Shown here piece after piece: positions 1-8,098 of a DNA stretch of 64,000 bases. The notes beneath the pieces are model-generated. The model was given only the letters and a program-made list of their open reading frames with translations. It did not search any database and was not told the origin of the DNA. A program made the position numbers and the translations under genes. Source of the DNA: Paenibacillus_I sp035510375 (GTDB lineage: Bacteria; Bacillota; Bacilli; Paenibacillales; Paenibacillaceae); NCBI RefSeq assembly GCF_035510375.1, contig NZ_DATKHG010000003.1; one strand, 5' to 3'. The first letter of the stretch is position 1. The number at the start of each line of letters is the position of its first letter.

Positions 1-96
1 TCCTAAATTTGGATTGGGTAATCATAGCTAGTGATCGCAGCTTGGATAGAAGCTACGACATGTCCAAAAATTCCCACACTTTACCGTAAGCAAGAC

Positions 97-122
97 TTAT
101 CCACAGGTTTGAGTTATCCACA
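97..122 (+). promoter_or_regulatory. pair of consensus DnaA boxes
   Basis: TTATCCACA occurs twice in the same orientation, at 97-105 and 114-122, with 8 bp between. Both copies match the DnaA box consensus (TTATNCACA) exactly. A looser relative, TTCCCACAC, lies about 25 bp to the left. The pair sits at the window edge beyond the 3' end of the minus-strand gene ending at 144. It may be a DnaA-box cluster of the kind that regulates initiation away from oriC, or the fringe of a larger array to the left. There is no dnaA or dnaN in view. Confidence 0.6.
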
Positions 123-143
123 TTCCGAATTCATGTTAAAAAT

Positions 144-638
144 TCATGATGCGATTTCAGAAGACGAAGCGTTCAGGCGGTAAGGGTGGAGGGATCGCTC
201 GACGATCAGGCTGAAACGTTCCCGGTCGATATCGGGAAGTAGGCGCTCGGCGTAAGTCCAAGCATTCTCCTCGATGCGAAGCGCGATCAAGCTGCGTTCT
301 CGTCCGCTGCACACATCCATTCGGTCCGAAAGGTCCTGCAATTCCGTATCCTCGGCATGGCCGAGCTCATGCGCGAAAATAATCGCGACGCAGGCTGCGA
401 GAAATTCGTGGGAGCCGAACAGCTGCTGGCATTGCTCCGCGATGGACTCCGTATACAAGGTTACCGTATGGTTCTTCATATGATATTTCCCTCCGACCAA
501 TCTGCCGCCGGGAAACCGCCGCTCGAGAACAACCTTCACGCGGCTGTGAGAGCGGGCCAACAGCTCCCTTACGATTATCGACGTCGATTCGTTCGTCAAA
601 CCATTCACCCGAGTATGTTTATTTGTAAATCGGTTCAA
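144..638 (-). CDS. HELGH-motif metallopeptidase-like protein
   Basis: About 164 residues. The centre carries HELGHAED (residues ~91-98), the HExxH zinc-binding signature seen in ImmA/IrrE-like and other small metalloproteases, within a helix-like hydrophobic stretch (ACVAIIFAHELGH). No signal peptide or membrane segment is visible, so it is probably cytoplasmic. The start given is TTG at 636-638, overlapping the stop of the CheX-like gene upstream (TTGA). The site in front is weak, so a GTG twelve codons in is an alternative start. It shares a transcript with the CheX-like gene and hence the c-di-GMP riboswitch. Specific substrate unknown; the peptidase call rests only on the motif. Confidence 0.6.
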   Translation of the reverse strand: MNRFTNKHTRVNGLTNESTSIIVRELLARSHSRVKVVLERRFPGGRLVGGKYHMKNHTVTLYTESIAEQCQQLFGSHEFLAACVAIIFAHELGHAEDTELQDLSDRMDVCSGRERSLIALRIEENAWTYAERLLPDIDRERFSLIVERSLHPYRLNASSSEIAS

Positions 639-1084
639 GCGATCATGAAAATATCAAAGTCGCCGATATCGTTCAAAGAAAGAGGAATCGTAATCGCCTT
701 GCACTCCGCGTAGCAATGATCGTCGCTCATAATGTTCGGCGGGGTGATGTCCACGACGATGCCTTCATTATAGAGCATCGTGCTGGCGTTGCCGCTGATC
801 ATGTTGCCGAGCTCCGAGATCGCGCTGCGGCACATATCGTCCAATTCCGCAACGGGGTAACCGCCCATCATGGAGGAAACGATCTTCAAGGCGACATCCT
901 GCGGGAAGCAGAAAATGACTTCGCCCTGGAATGCGCCGACAATGCCGATCTTCAGCATCAGCAGATCGCTTCTGCCCTGCAGCGTCTTGAGCACGAGCTG
1001 TCCGATCGAGGGCTTGACCTGCATCATGGCCTCGATGACATGAATCGAAGAGGTGAGGAACGGATTGATGTACTGCGCGTTCAT
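635..1084 (-). CDS. CheX-like chemotaxis phosphatase family protein
   Basis: 149 residues, the usual length of CheX. The family's catalytic helix is visible as SAISELGNMISGNAST (about residues 87-102), with the E-x2-N arrangement that CheX/CheC phosphatases use to dephosphorylate CheY-P. A second CheC-type helix is not evident, so CheX fits better than CheC. Start ATG at 1084 is preceded by GGGGG. Translation is coupled to the downstream metallopeptidase-like gene by a 4-base overlap. The c-di-GMP-I riboswitch and terminator lie in its leader, tying this motility/signalling protein to second-messenger control. No che or fli genes are nearby. Confidence 0.8.
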   Translation of the reverse strand: MNAQYINPFLTSSIHVIEAMMQVKPSIGQLVLKTLQGRSDLLMLKIGIVGAFQGEVIFCFPQDVALKIVSSMMGGYPVAELDDMCRSAISELGNMISGNASTMLYNEGIVVDITPPNIMSDDHCYAECKAITIPLSLNDIGDFDIFMIA

Positions 1085-1126
1085 ACGGTGCCCCCTATTT
1101 GGAGTAGATTAAAAAGAAATCCGCCC

Positions 1127-1178
1127 CCGAAATTCCGGAAGCGGTCTTCGACCGTCGCATCAGCGTCCGCAATTTCGG
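1127..1178 (-). terminator. riboswitch expression-platform terminator
   Basis: On the minus strand CCGAAATT (1171-1178) pairs with AATTTCGG (1127-1134) around an inner GACGGTC/GACCG hairpin, and a T-rich run follows at 1111-1119. Its 5' arm overlaps the 3' end of the c-di-GMP-I aptamer, as expected for mutually exclusive folds controlling the CheX-like operon. Confidence 0.6.
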
Positions 1179-1262
1179 AAACCCAGCCGCCTTGGGATAG
1201 TCCTGTAGGCCTGTGGCTTTGCGTCCCTGTCTTTCAACAGGTTTGCCCTTTCGTTTTGCTAG
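1172..1262 (-). promoter_or_regulatory. cyclic di-GMP-I (GEMM) riboswitch aptamer
   Basis: Read on the minus strand, the leader holds the GEMM core in order: GGGCAAACC, a short hairpin capped by a GAAA tetraloop, GGGACGCAAAGCC, CAGGCCTA and a closing GGGTTTCCG. These are the conserved blocks of the c-di-GMP-I class, including the GCAAACC and ACGCAAAGCC segments around the ligand site. It lies about 90-180 nt upstream of the CheX-like start. The terminator that overlaps its 3' side suggests transcriptional control, but the sign (ON or OFF) cannot be read from sequence alone. Confidence 0.92.
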
Positions 1263-1548
1263 GGAAAGACGTAGCGCAAACGATCTAGATCGAAAGAACT
1301 AGTCGAAAAAAAGCGCTAATTACCTATATATTACCACATTAACGGGCGAAGGGCTATAACTTTTTCCAACGATGTCGAACGAACGGCGGTTTTTGTCGGC
1401 TGTCATGTCACCGCTTCCACTCCGGCCGCCCGTGCATGGCGACCAATATCGTTTGCGGATGACAGCGAAAGTGACAAAACCGGCCGATACGCGTTGCGGG
1501 GCGCCGAGAGCCGGCCATACAATGGGGGCACGACAAAGGAGGCCTGTT

Positions 1549-3135
1549 ATGCTGAACATTATGCCGAAGGTGCATCACGCCATGGTGACGGCGCCTCATT
1601 ATTTGGCCGCGGCGGTCGGCAGCCGGATTATGCAGCAGGGGGGCAACGCGTTTGACGCCTCCGTCGCGGTCAGCGCCGCTTTGGCGGTCGTCTATCCGCA
1701 TATGACCGGTCTGGGCGGCGACGCTTTTTTTATGGTTTACAAGGCCGGCAGCGGCAAAGTGGAAGGTTATAACGGCAGCGGGCGCTCGGGCGTCCACGCG
1801 GTTTGCGAACGTTACGCGGGCAAAGAAGCGATTCCGTTTCGCGGCGCGGACAGCGCGATTACGGTGCCGGGTATGGTCGATGCCTGGTGGAGCGTTTGGA
1901 CCCGCTACGGCAGCCTTCCGTGGGAGCAACTGCTGGAGCCGGCGGCCCGCTACGCGGAAGACGGTTTCCCCGTTTCGCGCAACCTGGCGGAATGGATCGT
2001 CAAGGATAAACGTTTATTGGAAGCGAGCGAACCGCTGAAACGGCTCTATCAATCCGGAGGACAATGGCTGACGGAGGGCGACCGTCTGGAGCAGGCCGAA
2101 CTGGCCGCCACTCTTCGGGCTCTGCAGCGGGGCGGGCGCGAAGCGTTCTATGAAGGGGAGGTGATGAAGCGGTTAACTGCGGGAATCGCCGCGGAAGGCG
2201 GGCTGCTGACGGAGGACGATTTCCGCTTGCATGCCGGCGAGTGGGTCGTTCCCCTGAACACTTCCTACAGAGGCTGGGACGTGCATCAGATGCCTCCCAA
2301 TTCCCAGGGATTTTCGCTGCTAATGATGCTGAATATGCTGGAAAATACCGAGCTTACGGCGTATCCCCGGAACTCGGCCGGGTTTTATCATCTGATGGCC
2401 GAGGTGGTGAAGCGGTCGTTCCGCGACAGGGATGCGTATCTGACGGACCCTGCTTTTCGGCACATTCCGCTGCACAAGCTGCTGTCCAAATCTTACGCCG
2501 CTTCGCTGTGGGCCGACATTGCACAGGCTCCGCCGGCTGCGGCCCCTTACCTGTCGCAGGAGATGGGGCAGGATACGGCGTACGCCGCCGCCGTCGACGA
2601 GGAGGGAAACGCGGTTTCCTTCATTCAAAGCCTGTATTTCGACTTCGGATCCGGCTGGATGCCGGGCGGAACGGGAATCGTGATGCAGAACAGGGGCTCG
2701 TTCTTCTCGCTGGACCCGCTTCAGCCGAACGTGCTGGAGCCGCGCAAGCGCTGCTTTCACACGCTGATGCCCGGCATGGTTACGCGGGATGGCAAGCCGT
2801 ACCTGCTTCTCGGCACGCAGGGAGGCGAAGGCCAGCCGCAAACGACGCTTTCGGTCCTGACCGGCGTCCTCGATTACGGACTGTCGATCCAGGAGGCGAT
2901 CGCGCTTCCAAGGTGGGTATACGGCCGGACGTGGGGCGATTCCGGGGACACGCTGAAGGTGGAAAAAAGATGCGGCGACGGCGTGCTGTCGGAGCTCCGC
3001 GCGAACGGACACCGCGTGGAGGCGGTCCGCGGCTGGGACGGCATTATGGGGCAGGCGCAGGGCATTATGATCGACCGCGGTGTGATAAGCGGGGCGGCGG
3101 ATCCCCGCGGCGACGGCTGCGCGATCGGCTGGTAG
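1549..3135 (+). CDS. gamma-glutamyltransferase (YwrD-like)
   Basis: About 528 residues from ATG 1549, chosen because AAAGGAGG (1535-1542) precedes it; the frame is open further upstream but without a site. The protein has the Ntn-hydrolase GGT layout: an N-terminal GGNAFDA block, then the autoprocessing point with the nucleophile Thr near residue 343 (GQDT-AYAAAVDEEGNAVS), and a C-terminal GGxGQPQ-type block. It would hydrolyse or transfer gamma-glutamyl groups from glutathione or similar amides. No signal peptide is evident, as in the B. subtilis YwrD type rather than secreted GGT. It is followed after 24 bp by a chromate-transporter half, an association also known for ywrD. Confidence 0.88.
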   Translation: MLNIMPKVHHAMVTAPHYLAAAVGSRIMQQGGNAFDASVAVSAALAVVYPHMTGLGGDAFFMVYKAGSGKVEGYNGSGRSGVHAVCERYAGKEAIPFRGADSAITVPGMVDAWWSVWTRYGSLPWEQLLEPAARYAEDGFPVSRNLAEWIVKDKRLLEASEPLKRLYQSGGQWLTEGDRLEQAELAATLRALQRGGREAFYEGEVMKRLTAGIAAEGGLLTEDDFRLHAGEWVVPLNTSYRGWDVHQMPPNSQGFSLLMMLNMLENTELTAYPRNSAGFYHLMAEVVKRSFRDRDAYLTDPAFRHIPLHKLLSKSYAASLWADIAQAPPAAAPYLSQEMGQDTAYAAAVDEEGNAVSFIQSLYFDFGSGWMPGGTGIVMQNRGSFFSLDPLQPNVLEPRKRCFHTLMPGMVTRDGKPYLLLGTQGGEGQPQTTLSVLTGVLDYGLSIQEAIALPRWVYGRTWGDSGDTLKVEKRCGDGVLSELRANGHRVEAVRGWDGIMGQAQGIMIDRGVISGAADPRGDGCAIGW

Positions 3136-3159
3136 CGGGAAGAAAGGCGGCGTACGGTT

Positions 3160-3711
3160 ATGCTGGTTTTACTATGGAAGCTGTTTATCGCATTCGGGAC
3201 GGCCACGATGCTCGGTTACGGCGGCGGTCCCGCAATCATTCCGCTTTACGAGAATCAGGTGGTGGAACGGTACGGATGGATGGGCACGGATGAATTCGGC
3301 AAGGCGCTGGCGTTCGGCAACGCGCTGCCGGGCCCGATCGCGACGAAGCTTGCCGCATACATCGGTTTTAAAATCGCCGGCTGGGCGGGCGCGGCGGCGG
3401 CGCTGGCCGCCGTCGTGCTGCCGACGGCAGTCGTCATGGTCGCCTTGGCCGGCGTCATGATGAAGCTGTCCGGCAATCCGGTGATCAAAGGCATGATTCG
3501 CGGCATACAGCCGGTTATTTTCGTCATGATGGCGATGCTGGCCTACGATTTCGCGAAATATGCGATTCAACCGGCGGCAGGACCGATGCCGTATCTGCCG
3601 CTGCTGATCGCGGCTTCCTTCTTCATCCTTGTCCATTACTACAATGTCAATGCGGTGTGGGGGATTCTGGTATCGCTGGCGGCAGGCGCGTTGTTTCTGC
3701 GCGGCGCTTAA
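3160..3711 (+). CDS. chromate transporter family half (single CHR domain)
   Basis: 183 residues, one CHR domain. The family's N-terminal block is clear (FGTATMLGYGGGPAIIPL, then GNALPGPIATKLA) and is followed by four or five hydrophobic segments. Short CHR proteins normally occur as adjacent pairs that complement each other in the membrane (YwrA/YwrB in B. subtilis), but no partner is found on either side here. Substrate is uncertain: the family exports chromate in some bacteria, but many members are uncharacterised. It is probably cotranscribed with the GGT gene 24 bp upstream. Confidence 0.85.
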   Translation: MLVLLWKLFIAFGTATMLGYGGGPAIIPLYENQVVERYGWMGTDEFGKALAFGNALPGPIATKLAAYIGFKIAGWAGAAAALAAVVLPTAVVMVALAGVMMKLSGNPVIKGMIRGIQPVIFVMMAMLAYDFAKYAIQPAAGPMPYLPLLIAASFFILVHYYNVNAVWGILVSLAAGALFLRGA

Positions 3712-3776
3712 TACGGAATGCGTGAGAAGAAAAATTAAACAATTAATGCCGGCCAGAGCTTTTCGCGTAATAATAC

Positions 3777-3823
3777 CTGACATATATATTGCCATGTAAC
3801 ATGAAGAACGACTAAAATGTCAG
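3777..3823 (+). promoter_or_regulatory. inverted repeat upstream of pucR, possible operator
   Basis: CTGACAT (3777-3783) and ATGTCAG (3817-3823) form a perfect 7-bp inverted repeat, 33 bp apart, in the AT-rich leader of pucR. Placement fits autoregulation or a divergent operator. No PucR consensus could be verified, so the role is a guess. Confidence 0.3.
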
Positions 3824-3907
3824 TATACATTACATTACATTTAACTGCACTGAGTTCAGGTTGCCGGCCTAATTTTCTTGTCACGATCATCCGAGCGGAG
3901 GTGCCGT

Positions 3908-5506
3908 ATGCATTTGACCGTCGAGCAAGCCCTGTCGGTGTATCCGCTGTCCGAAGGACGTCTGATCGCCGGCGCCGCGGGCAGAAACCGGGTCGTTAAA
4001 TCCGTTAATGTCATGGATGCTCCGGACATTACGGATTGGATCAAGGAAGGCGAAATGCTGTTCACGACCGCTTATTTGCTGAAAGACCGTCCCGACGAGG
4101 CTTCGCAGCTGTTGTCCAGGCTGCACCAATGCGGCTCCGCCGGGCTCGGCATCAAGCTGGGCCGTTTCTGGACCGACGTTCCCGGGGAGTGGATCGAGCA
4201 GGCGGACCGCCTCGGTTTTCCTCTCATCGAGCTGCCTTACCAATTCACCTTCTCCGACCAGATGAACGGCTTGTTCCGCGAAGAAATGAAACGCAGCACG
4301 TCGGCCCTGCAGGACGTATTGGATAAGCAGGTGCGCCTGATGCGCTTCGCGCTCCATTCGGACCACATCCGGAAGCTGTTCGACGCCGTTGCGGACGTTG
4401 TCGGCTATCCGATGGCCGTTGTCGGCTCGCGCGGCCAAATGGTCTACAATTCCTCCGGCATCCCCGATGACGCGCTGCTCGGCGGGTGGCCGTGGCCCCC
4501 GCATCACCGGTGGATGAAGTCGGAAGGCTGGCAGGCTTTTCGCGTTCCGCTTACGAAGCAATCGCAATGCACCGGATTCGTGCTGTTTTTCAATCCGCAG
4601 CTGGTCCTTTCTCCGATCGAGGAGAGCTTATACGTACAGGCGGCCGAGCTGCTCGCTTTTCATATGAACGTCAATTACGAGGACTATTTCGAGTTGTCGA
4701 TCCAACGGGACTTCGGCCTGCTGATCAAACGCTATTTAAAAAACGGGCTGCCGCTCGCTTCACTCGACGATTACGCGGACCGTTACGAAATCGATTTGCT
4801 CCGCAAGCCATTCCGCTGCGTGCTGACCGATTTCCCGACGCACGGACTGTCGACCGTCCGGGCCGAGAAGCTGGACGGGTTGAAGACCGCCTACCTTAGC
4901 CACGCGCGCATTCAGGATTTGAAGGGCGTGCATATCGTGCTGGAGGAAGGCGTGCTGTCCGTGTTCCCCGACGGATCGGGCGATGCGGCGGATGCTATCG
5001 CCTCCTCGCTGTCCTCCTGCTTCTCCGGTTTTAAGGGCACAACGCCGCGCGCCGCCATCAGCGGCCGAAAGCGGGATGCGGAGGGACTGAACGGCGCGTT
5101 CGACGAATGCCGCGATACGATCCGGATGGCCGCGGAATGGGATGTATCGGAACGGGTCGTCCGTTGCGAAACGCTTGATCTGGCGTTCGTATTCGAGCAG
5201 GTGTCGCCCGACCGCATGCGCACGTTCTGCAACCGGCTGCTCGGCGGACTGCTGAATAAGGATCCGGATTACGCGGCCGATATGCTTCGCACGCTGGAAA
5301 CGTACGTAGAATGCGACGGCCAGCTCGGAGAAACGGCCAAAAAGCTGTTTATACACCGCAATACGGCGACATATCGTATAGAGAAACTGGGTGAAATGCT
5401 GGATGTGGATTTCAAGAAGGTGAACGATCTGCTGCGGCTCAAGCTGGCTTTTCAATTCCGCCGCATGCTGCTCCAGGGCCCGTTTTCTTCCGAACGCATC
5501 CGCTGA
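3908..5506 (+). CDS. pucR: PucR family purine-catabolism regulator
   Basis: 532 residues from ATG 3908, preceded by GGAGG at 3897-3901 (a TTG thirty bases earlier is the alternative). The N-terminal ~125 residues match the PucR ligand-sensing domain (SVYPLSEGRLIAGAAGRNR, then VNVMDAPDITDWIKEGEMLFTT in two pieces). The C-terminal ~55 residues are the PucR-type helix-turn-helix (GETAKKLFIHRNTATYRIEK). In B. subtilis PucR activates the puc genes when allantoin or allantoate is present. Its position at the head of a purine degradation cluster supports the same role. The amidohydrolase gene starts 28 bp downstream. Confidence 0.93.
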   Translation: MHLTVEQALSVYPLSEGRLIAGAAGRNRVVKSVNVMDAPDITDWIKEGEMLFTTAYLLKDRPDEASQLLSRLHQCGSAGLGIKLGRFWTDVPGEWIEQADRLGFPLIELPYQFTFSDQMNGLFREEMKRSTSALQDVLDKQVRLMRFALHSDHIRKLFDAVADVVGYPMAVVGSRGQMVYNSSGIPDDALLGGWPWPPHHRWMKSEGWQAFRVPLTKQSQCTGFVLFFNPQLVLSPIEESLYVQAAELLAFHMNVNYEDYFELSIQRDFGLLIKRYLKNGLPLASLDDYADRYEIDLLRKPFRCVLTDFPTHGLSTVRAEKLDGLKTAYLSHARIQDLKGVHIVLEEGVLSVFPDGSGDAADAIASSLSSCFSGFKGTTPRAAISGRKRDAEGLNGAFDECRDTIRMAAEWDVSERVVRCETLDLAFVFEQVSPDRMRTFCNRLLGGLLNKDPDYAADMLRTLETYVECDGQLGETAKKLFIHRNTATYRIEKLGEMLDVDFKKVNDLLRLKLAFQFRRMLLQGPFSSERIR

Positions 5507-5534
5507 AGTAGCCCGACAAACGGGAGGCGACAGG

Positions 5535-6857
5535 ATGGCGACGACGCTCATACGGGACGCCGTGATCATGACCATGAACGAGGCGGACGACATCGTCCGC
5601 GGAGATGTACGGATAGAAGGGAACCGCATCGAGGCAATCGGGCGGAGGCTCGACGATGCGGCCGACGTCATCGTGGAGGCGGGCGGCAAAGTGCTGCTGC
5701 CCGGCTTCGTGCAAACGCATGTACACTTATGCCAGACGTTATTCCGCGGCCGCGCGGACGATCTGGAGCTTATCGATTGGCTGAGGCGGCGGATATGGCC
5801 CCTGGAAGCGGCGCACAACGAGGAGTCGGTTTATTATTCGGCCATGCTCGGCGCCGGCGAGCTGATTCGCAGCGGAACGACGACCGTGCTGGACATGGAG
5901 ACCGTTCATCATACGGAGTCGGCTTTTCGCGCAATTGAGCAAAGCGGCTTGCGGGCTTTATCGGGAAAAGTGATGATGGATTACGGAACGGAGGTGCCTG
6001 TGCCGCTGCAGGAGAAGACCGCGGATTCGCTCGCGGAGAGTGTGCGTTTGCTGGAGAAATGGCACGGCGCCGCCGGCGGGCGAATCTCTTATGCGTTCTG
6101 TCCGCGGTTTGTCGTTTCCTGCACGGAGGAGCTTCTGGTGAATGTGCGCGACCTATCGGAGCATTACGGGGTGAAGGTGCATACGCACGCTTCGGAAAAC
6201 CGCGGGGAGATCGCAATCGTCGAGGCGGACCGCGGCATGCGAAACGTCGTTTATCTCGACCATATCGGCTTGGCGCGCCCTAATCTGATTCTGGCGCACA
6301 GCATCTGGCTGGACGACGAGGAGAAACGGATTATCCGCGAGCGCGGCGTTAAGGTAACGCATTGTCCCGGCTCAAACCTGAAGCTGGCGTCGGGAATCGC
6401 CGACGTGCCCGAGCTGATGGCGCTCGGCGTTCCGGTAGGCCTCGGCGCCGACGGCGCCCCTTGCAACAACAACCTGGATATGTTTCAGGAAATGCGGCTG
6501 TCGGCGTTCATTCAGAAGGTGAAGCACGGCCCGACGGCGATGGACGCGAGATCGGTGCTCCGGCTGGCGACGATGGGCGGCGCCGCGGTGCTCGGCATGG
6601 CGGGCGAGATCGGCAGTATCGAACCCGGCAAGCTGGCGGATCTTCAGCTGCTCGATTTGGAGGATTTCCATACTTATCCGTCGTATGACGCGGACTGGCA
6701 TTCCCGGGTCGTTTACGCCGCCACGAGGGGCGATGTGGACACGGTGATGATCGACGGAGAGCTTGTCATGCGGGGCAAAACCGTCACAACGATGGATAAG
6801 GCGCGCGTGCTGAAAGAAGCGGACCGCTGCCTGAAGGAACTGCTTGCACGGTTGTAG
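5535..6857 (+). CDS. amidohydrolase, purine/aminohydrolase type (guanine or 8-oxoguanine deaminase-like)
   Basis: 440 residues of the Zn-dependent AtzA/TrzN/SsnA/deoxyadenosine-deaminase branch of the amidohydrolase superfamily. Metal ligands are visible: HVH near residues 62-64, the HTHASE block, the HSIW block and GADGAP with the catalytic Asp. The C-terminus has the IGSIEPGKLADL strand typical of the family. ATG 5535 follows GGGAGG. Being between pucR and xdhC, it most likely deaminates a purine (guanine, 8-oxoguanine or a 5'-deoxy-nucleoside) to feed xanthine/urate, but sequence alone does not fix the substrate. A second, unrelated deaminase of the cytidine-deaminase fold lies at 16.9 kb. 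Confidence 0.8.
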   Translation: MATTLIRDAVIMTMNEADDIVRGDVRIEGNRIEAIGRRLDDAADVIVEAGGKVLLPGFVQTHVHLCQTLFRGRADDLELIDWLRRRIWPLEAAHNEESVYYSAMLGAGELIRSGTTTVLDMETVHHTESAFRAIEQSGLRALSGKVMMDYGTEVPVPLQEKTADSLAESVRLLEKWHGAAGGRISYAFCPRFVVSCTEELLVNVRDLSEHYGVKVHTHASENRGEIAIVEADRGMRNVVYLDHIGLARPNLILAHSIWLDDEEKRIIRERGVKVTHCPGSNLKLASGIADVPELMALGVPVGLGADGAPCNNNLDMFQEMRLSAFIQKVKHGPTAMDARSVLRLATMGGAAVLGMAGEIGSIEPGKLADLQLLDLEDFHTYPSYDADWHSRVVYAATRGDVDTVMIDGELVMRGKTVTTMDKARVLKEADRCLKELLARL

Positions 6858-6916
6858 GCTTGCGTTGCGGAACGGCTTGCCCGTGCGGAGGCACGTACGC
6901 ACGCTTGCAGAAAATT

Positions 6917-6948
6917 GCAGAGTTGCGGGACTGCAGAGTTGCAGGACT
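6917..6948 (+). repeat. tandem 16-bp duplication
   Basis: GCAGAGTTGCGGGACT (6917-6932) is followed immediately by GCAGAGTTGCAGGACT (6933-6948), 15 of 16 identical. It sits in the 148-bp gap before xdhC, just upstream of its ribosome binding site. It looks like a recent replication-slippage event; no function is evident. Confidence 0.85.
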
Positions 6949-7005
6949 GCGGATCGGATGCGGTCGAACGGTTGGGTCGACGCGAAGGCAAAGGAGGCTT
7001 GCGGA

Positions 7006-7941
7006 ATGGACAGCTTCGAGCTTTTGGAGCGGGTTGCGGCGTCGGACGTTCCGCTTGCGCTCGCTACGGTTAGCCGCGTGTCCGGCCACGCTTACCGCAA
7101 GGCCGGAGCGGCGATGCTGCTTGCATCGGACGGAAGCAAGTTCGGGAGCATCAGCCCGGGGTGCCTGGAGGAGGACCTGCAGGAGCGGGTAGCTGCGCTG
7201 CTGGAGGAAGGCAAACCGCAGATCGTCACATACGACATGCGCCCTGAAGAAGACGCGGTATGGGGGGATGCAATCGGGTGCGGCGGCGTCGTCACGGTGC
7301 TGCTGGAACCCGTGACCGGCACGCTGCAGGCATTATTGAATGAGGCCCGCTTGCGGGTAAGCGCCGGTGAACGGCTGCGGCTGGAACGTTCCCGAAGCGG
7401 CGAATACATTCGCTACCGGTTGATGCCGGGCGGCGAAGAACCCCGTGCAGCGGACGATGGGGAGGCAGGCCTCGCGGACATCCGCCTCGAGCCCCGGCCG
7501 CGCCTGCTGCTGTTCGGAGCGGGCGAGGACGCGGTGCCGATCTGCGAGGCGGCGCTGCGGATCGGCTTTCTCGTGACTGTGGCGGATTGGCGCGCGGGGC
7601 GGGCGACGTCCGAGCGTTTTCCGCATGCGAATCTCATAGTCGGCACGGCCGATGAGATCGTGCGGGGCGCGGGGCTCGGCTCCGACGATTATGTCCTCTT
7701 GTGCGGCCACCAGCTGCGCAAGGACCGGGAGATGCTGGAGGCGGTGCTGCCGCTGCATCCGGTCTATATCGGCGTAATGGGCTCGCGCAAACGGATCGAC
7801 GCGCTGTTCGAAGGCTTGCAGGCGACTCCGGCCGTTCATGCTCCCGTCGGACTGGCGATCGGCGCGGACGGGCCGAATGAAATTGCGGTCAGCATTGCGG
7901 CCGAGCTCATTGCCTGCCGGGCATCCGGCGCGGCGGGATGA
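7006..7941 (+). CDS. pucA: XdhC/CoxI family protein, xanthine dehydrogenase maturation (PucA-like)
   Basis: 311 residues from ATG 7006, which has AAGGAGG at 6991-6997; the open frame to the left lacks a site. The N-terminal XdhC/CoxI domain shows the conserved TVSRVSGHAYRKAGAAML and ISPGCLEEDL blocks and IGCGGVV. The C-terminal half has a Rossmann-like segment (LLLFGAGEDAVPICEAALRI in part) and the GVMGSRKR motif. XdhC proteins bind sulfurated molybdenum cofactor and load it into xanthine dehydrogenase; B. subtilis PucA has this role. No pucB/MocA-type cytidylyltransferase accompanies it. The structural XDH genes are 5 kb downstream, separated by the ABC transporter. Confidence 0.9.
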   Translation: MDSFELLERVAASDVPLALATVSRVSGHAYRKAGAAMLLASDGSKFGSISPGCLEEDLQERVAALLEEGKPQIVTYDMRPEEDAVWGDAIGCGGVVTVLLEPVTGTLQALLNEARLRVSAGERLRLERSRSGEYIRYRLMPGGEEPRAADDGEAGLADIRLEPRPRLLLFGAGEDAVPICEAALRIGFLVTVADWRAGRATSERFPHANLIVGTADEIVRGAGLGSDDYVLLCGHQLRKDREMLEAVLPLHPVYIGVMGSRKRIDALFEGLQATPAVHAPVGLAIGADGPNEIAVSIAAELIACRASGAAG

Positions 7942-8011
7942 GAAGCGAGGTGCATCGTGCACAATGTAACCGACTCCTTTTATACGATGCGCCAATTGTA
8001 TGTTAGCTAAA

Positions 8012-8040
8012 TTGACGCACATCCGACACGAACTTATAGT
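8012..8040 (+). promoter_or_regulatory. sigma-A type promoter of the transporter/puc operon
   Basis: TTGACG (8012-8017), a 17-bp spacer and TATAGT (8035-8040) form a near-consensus vegetative promoter 59 bp before the BMP lipoprotein start. CAATT/AATTG half-sites (7994-8015) overlap its upstream edge and could bind a regulator such as PucR. Confidence 0.75.
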
Positions 8041-8098
8041 GAAGGTACGTCATTGGTCGAACGACCGGGATGATAACAGAGTGTCGGGGAGGAACCGT

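Noticed and set aside
2241..3293. 350-codon frame inside the GGT and chromate-transporter genes
   Set aside because: It is a shadow of the real coding frames: Arg/Gly-rich, no ribosome binding site, no family match. Many other long shadow frames in the GC-rich genes were rejected for the same reason.
3878..3907. TTG at 3878 as pucR start
   Set aside because: No site in front of it, whereas ATG 3908 has a well-spaced GGAGG and matches the family N-terminus.
6844..7005. 54-residue N-terminal extension of xdhC
   Set aside because: It overlaps the previous gene's stop and contains the tandem repeat; the XdhC family starts at the AAGGAGG-preceded ATG.
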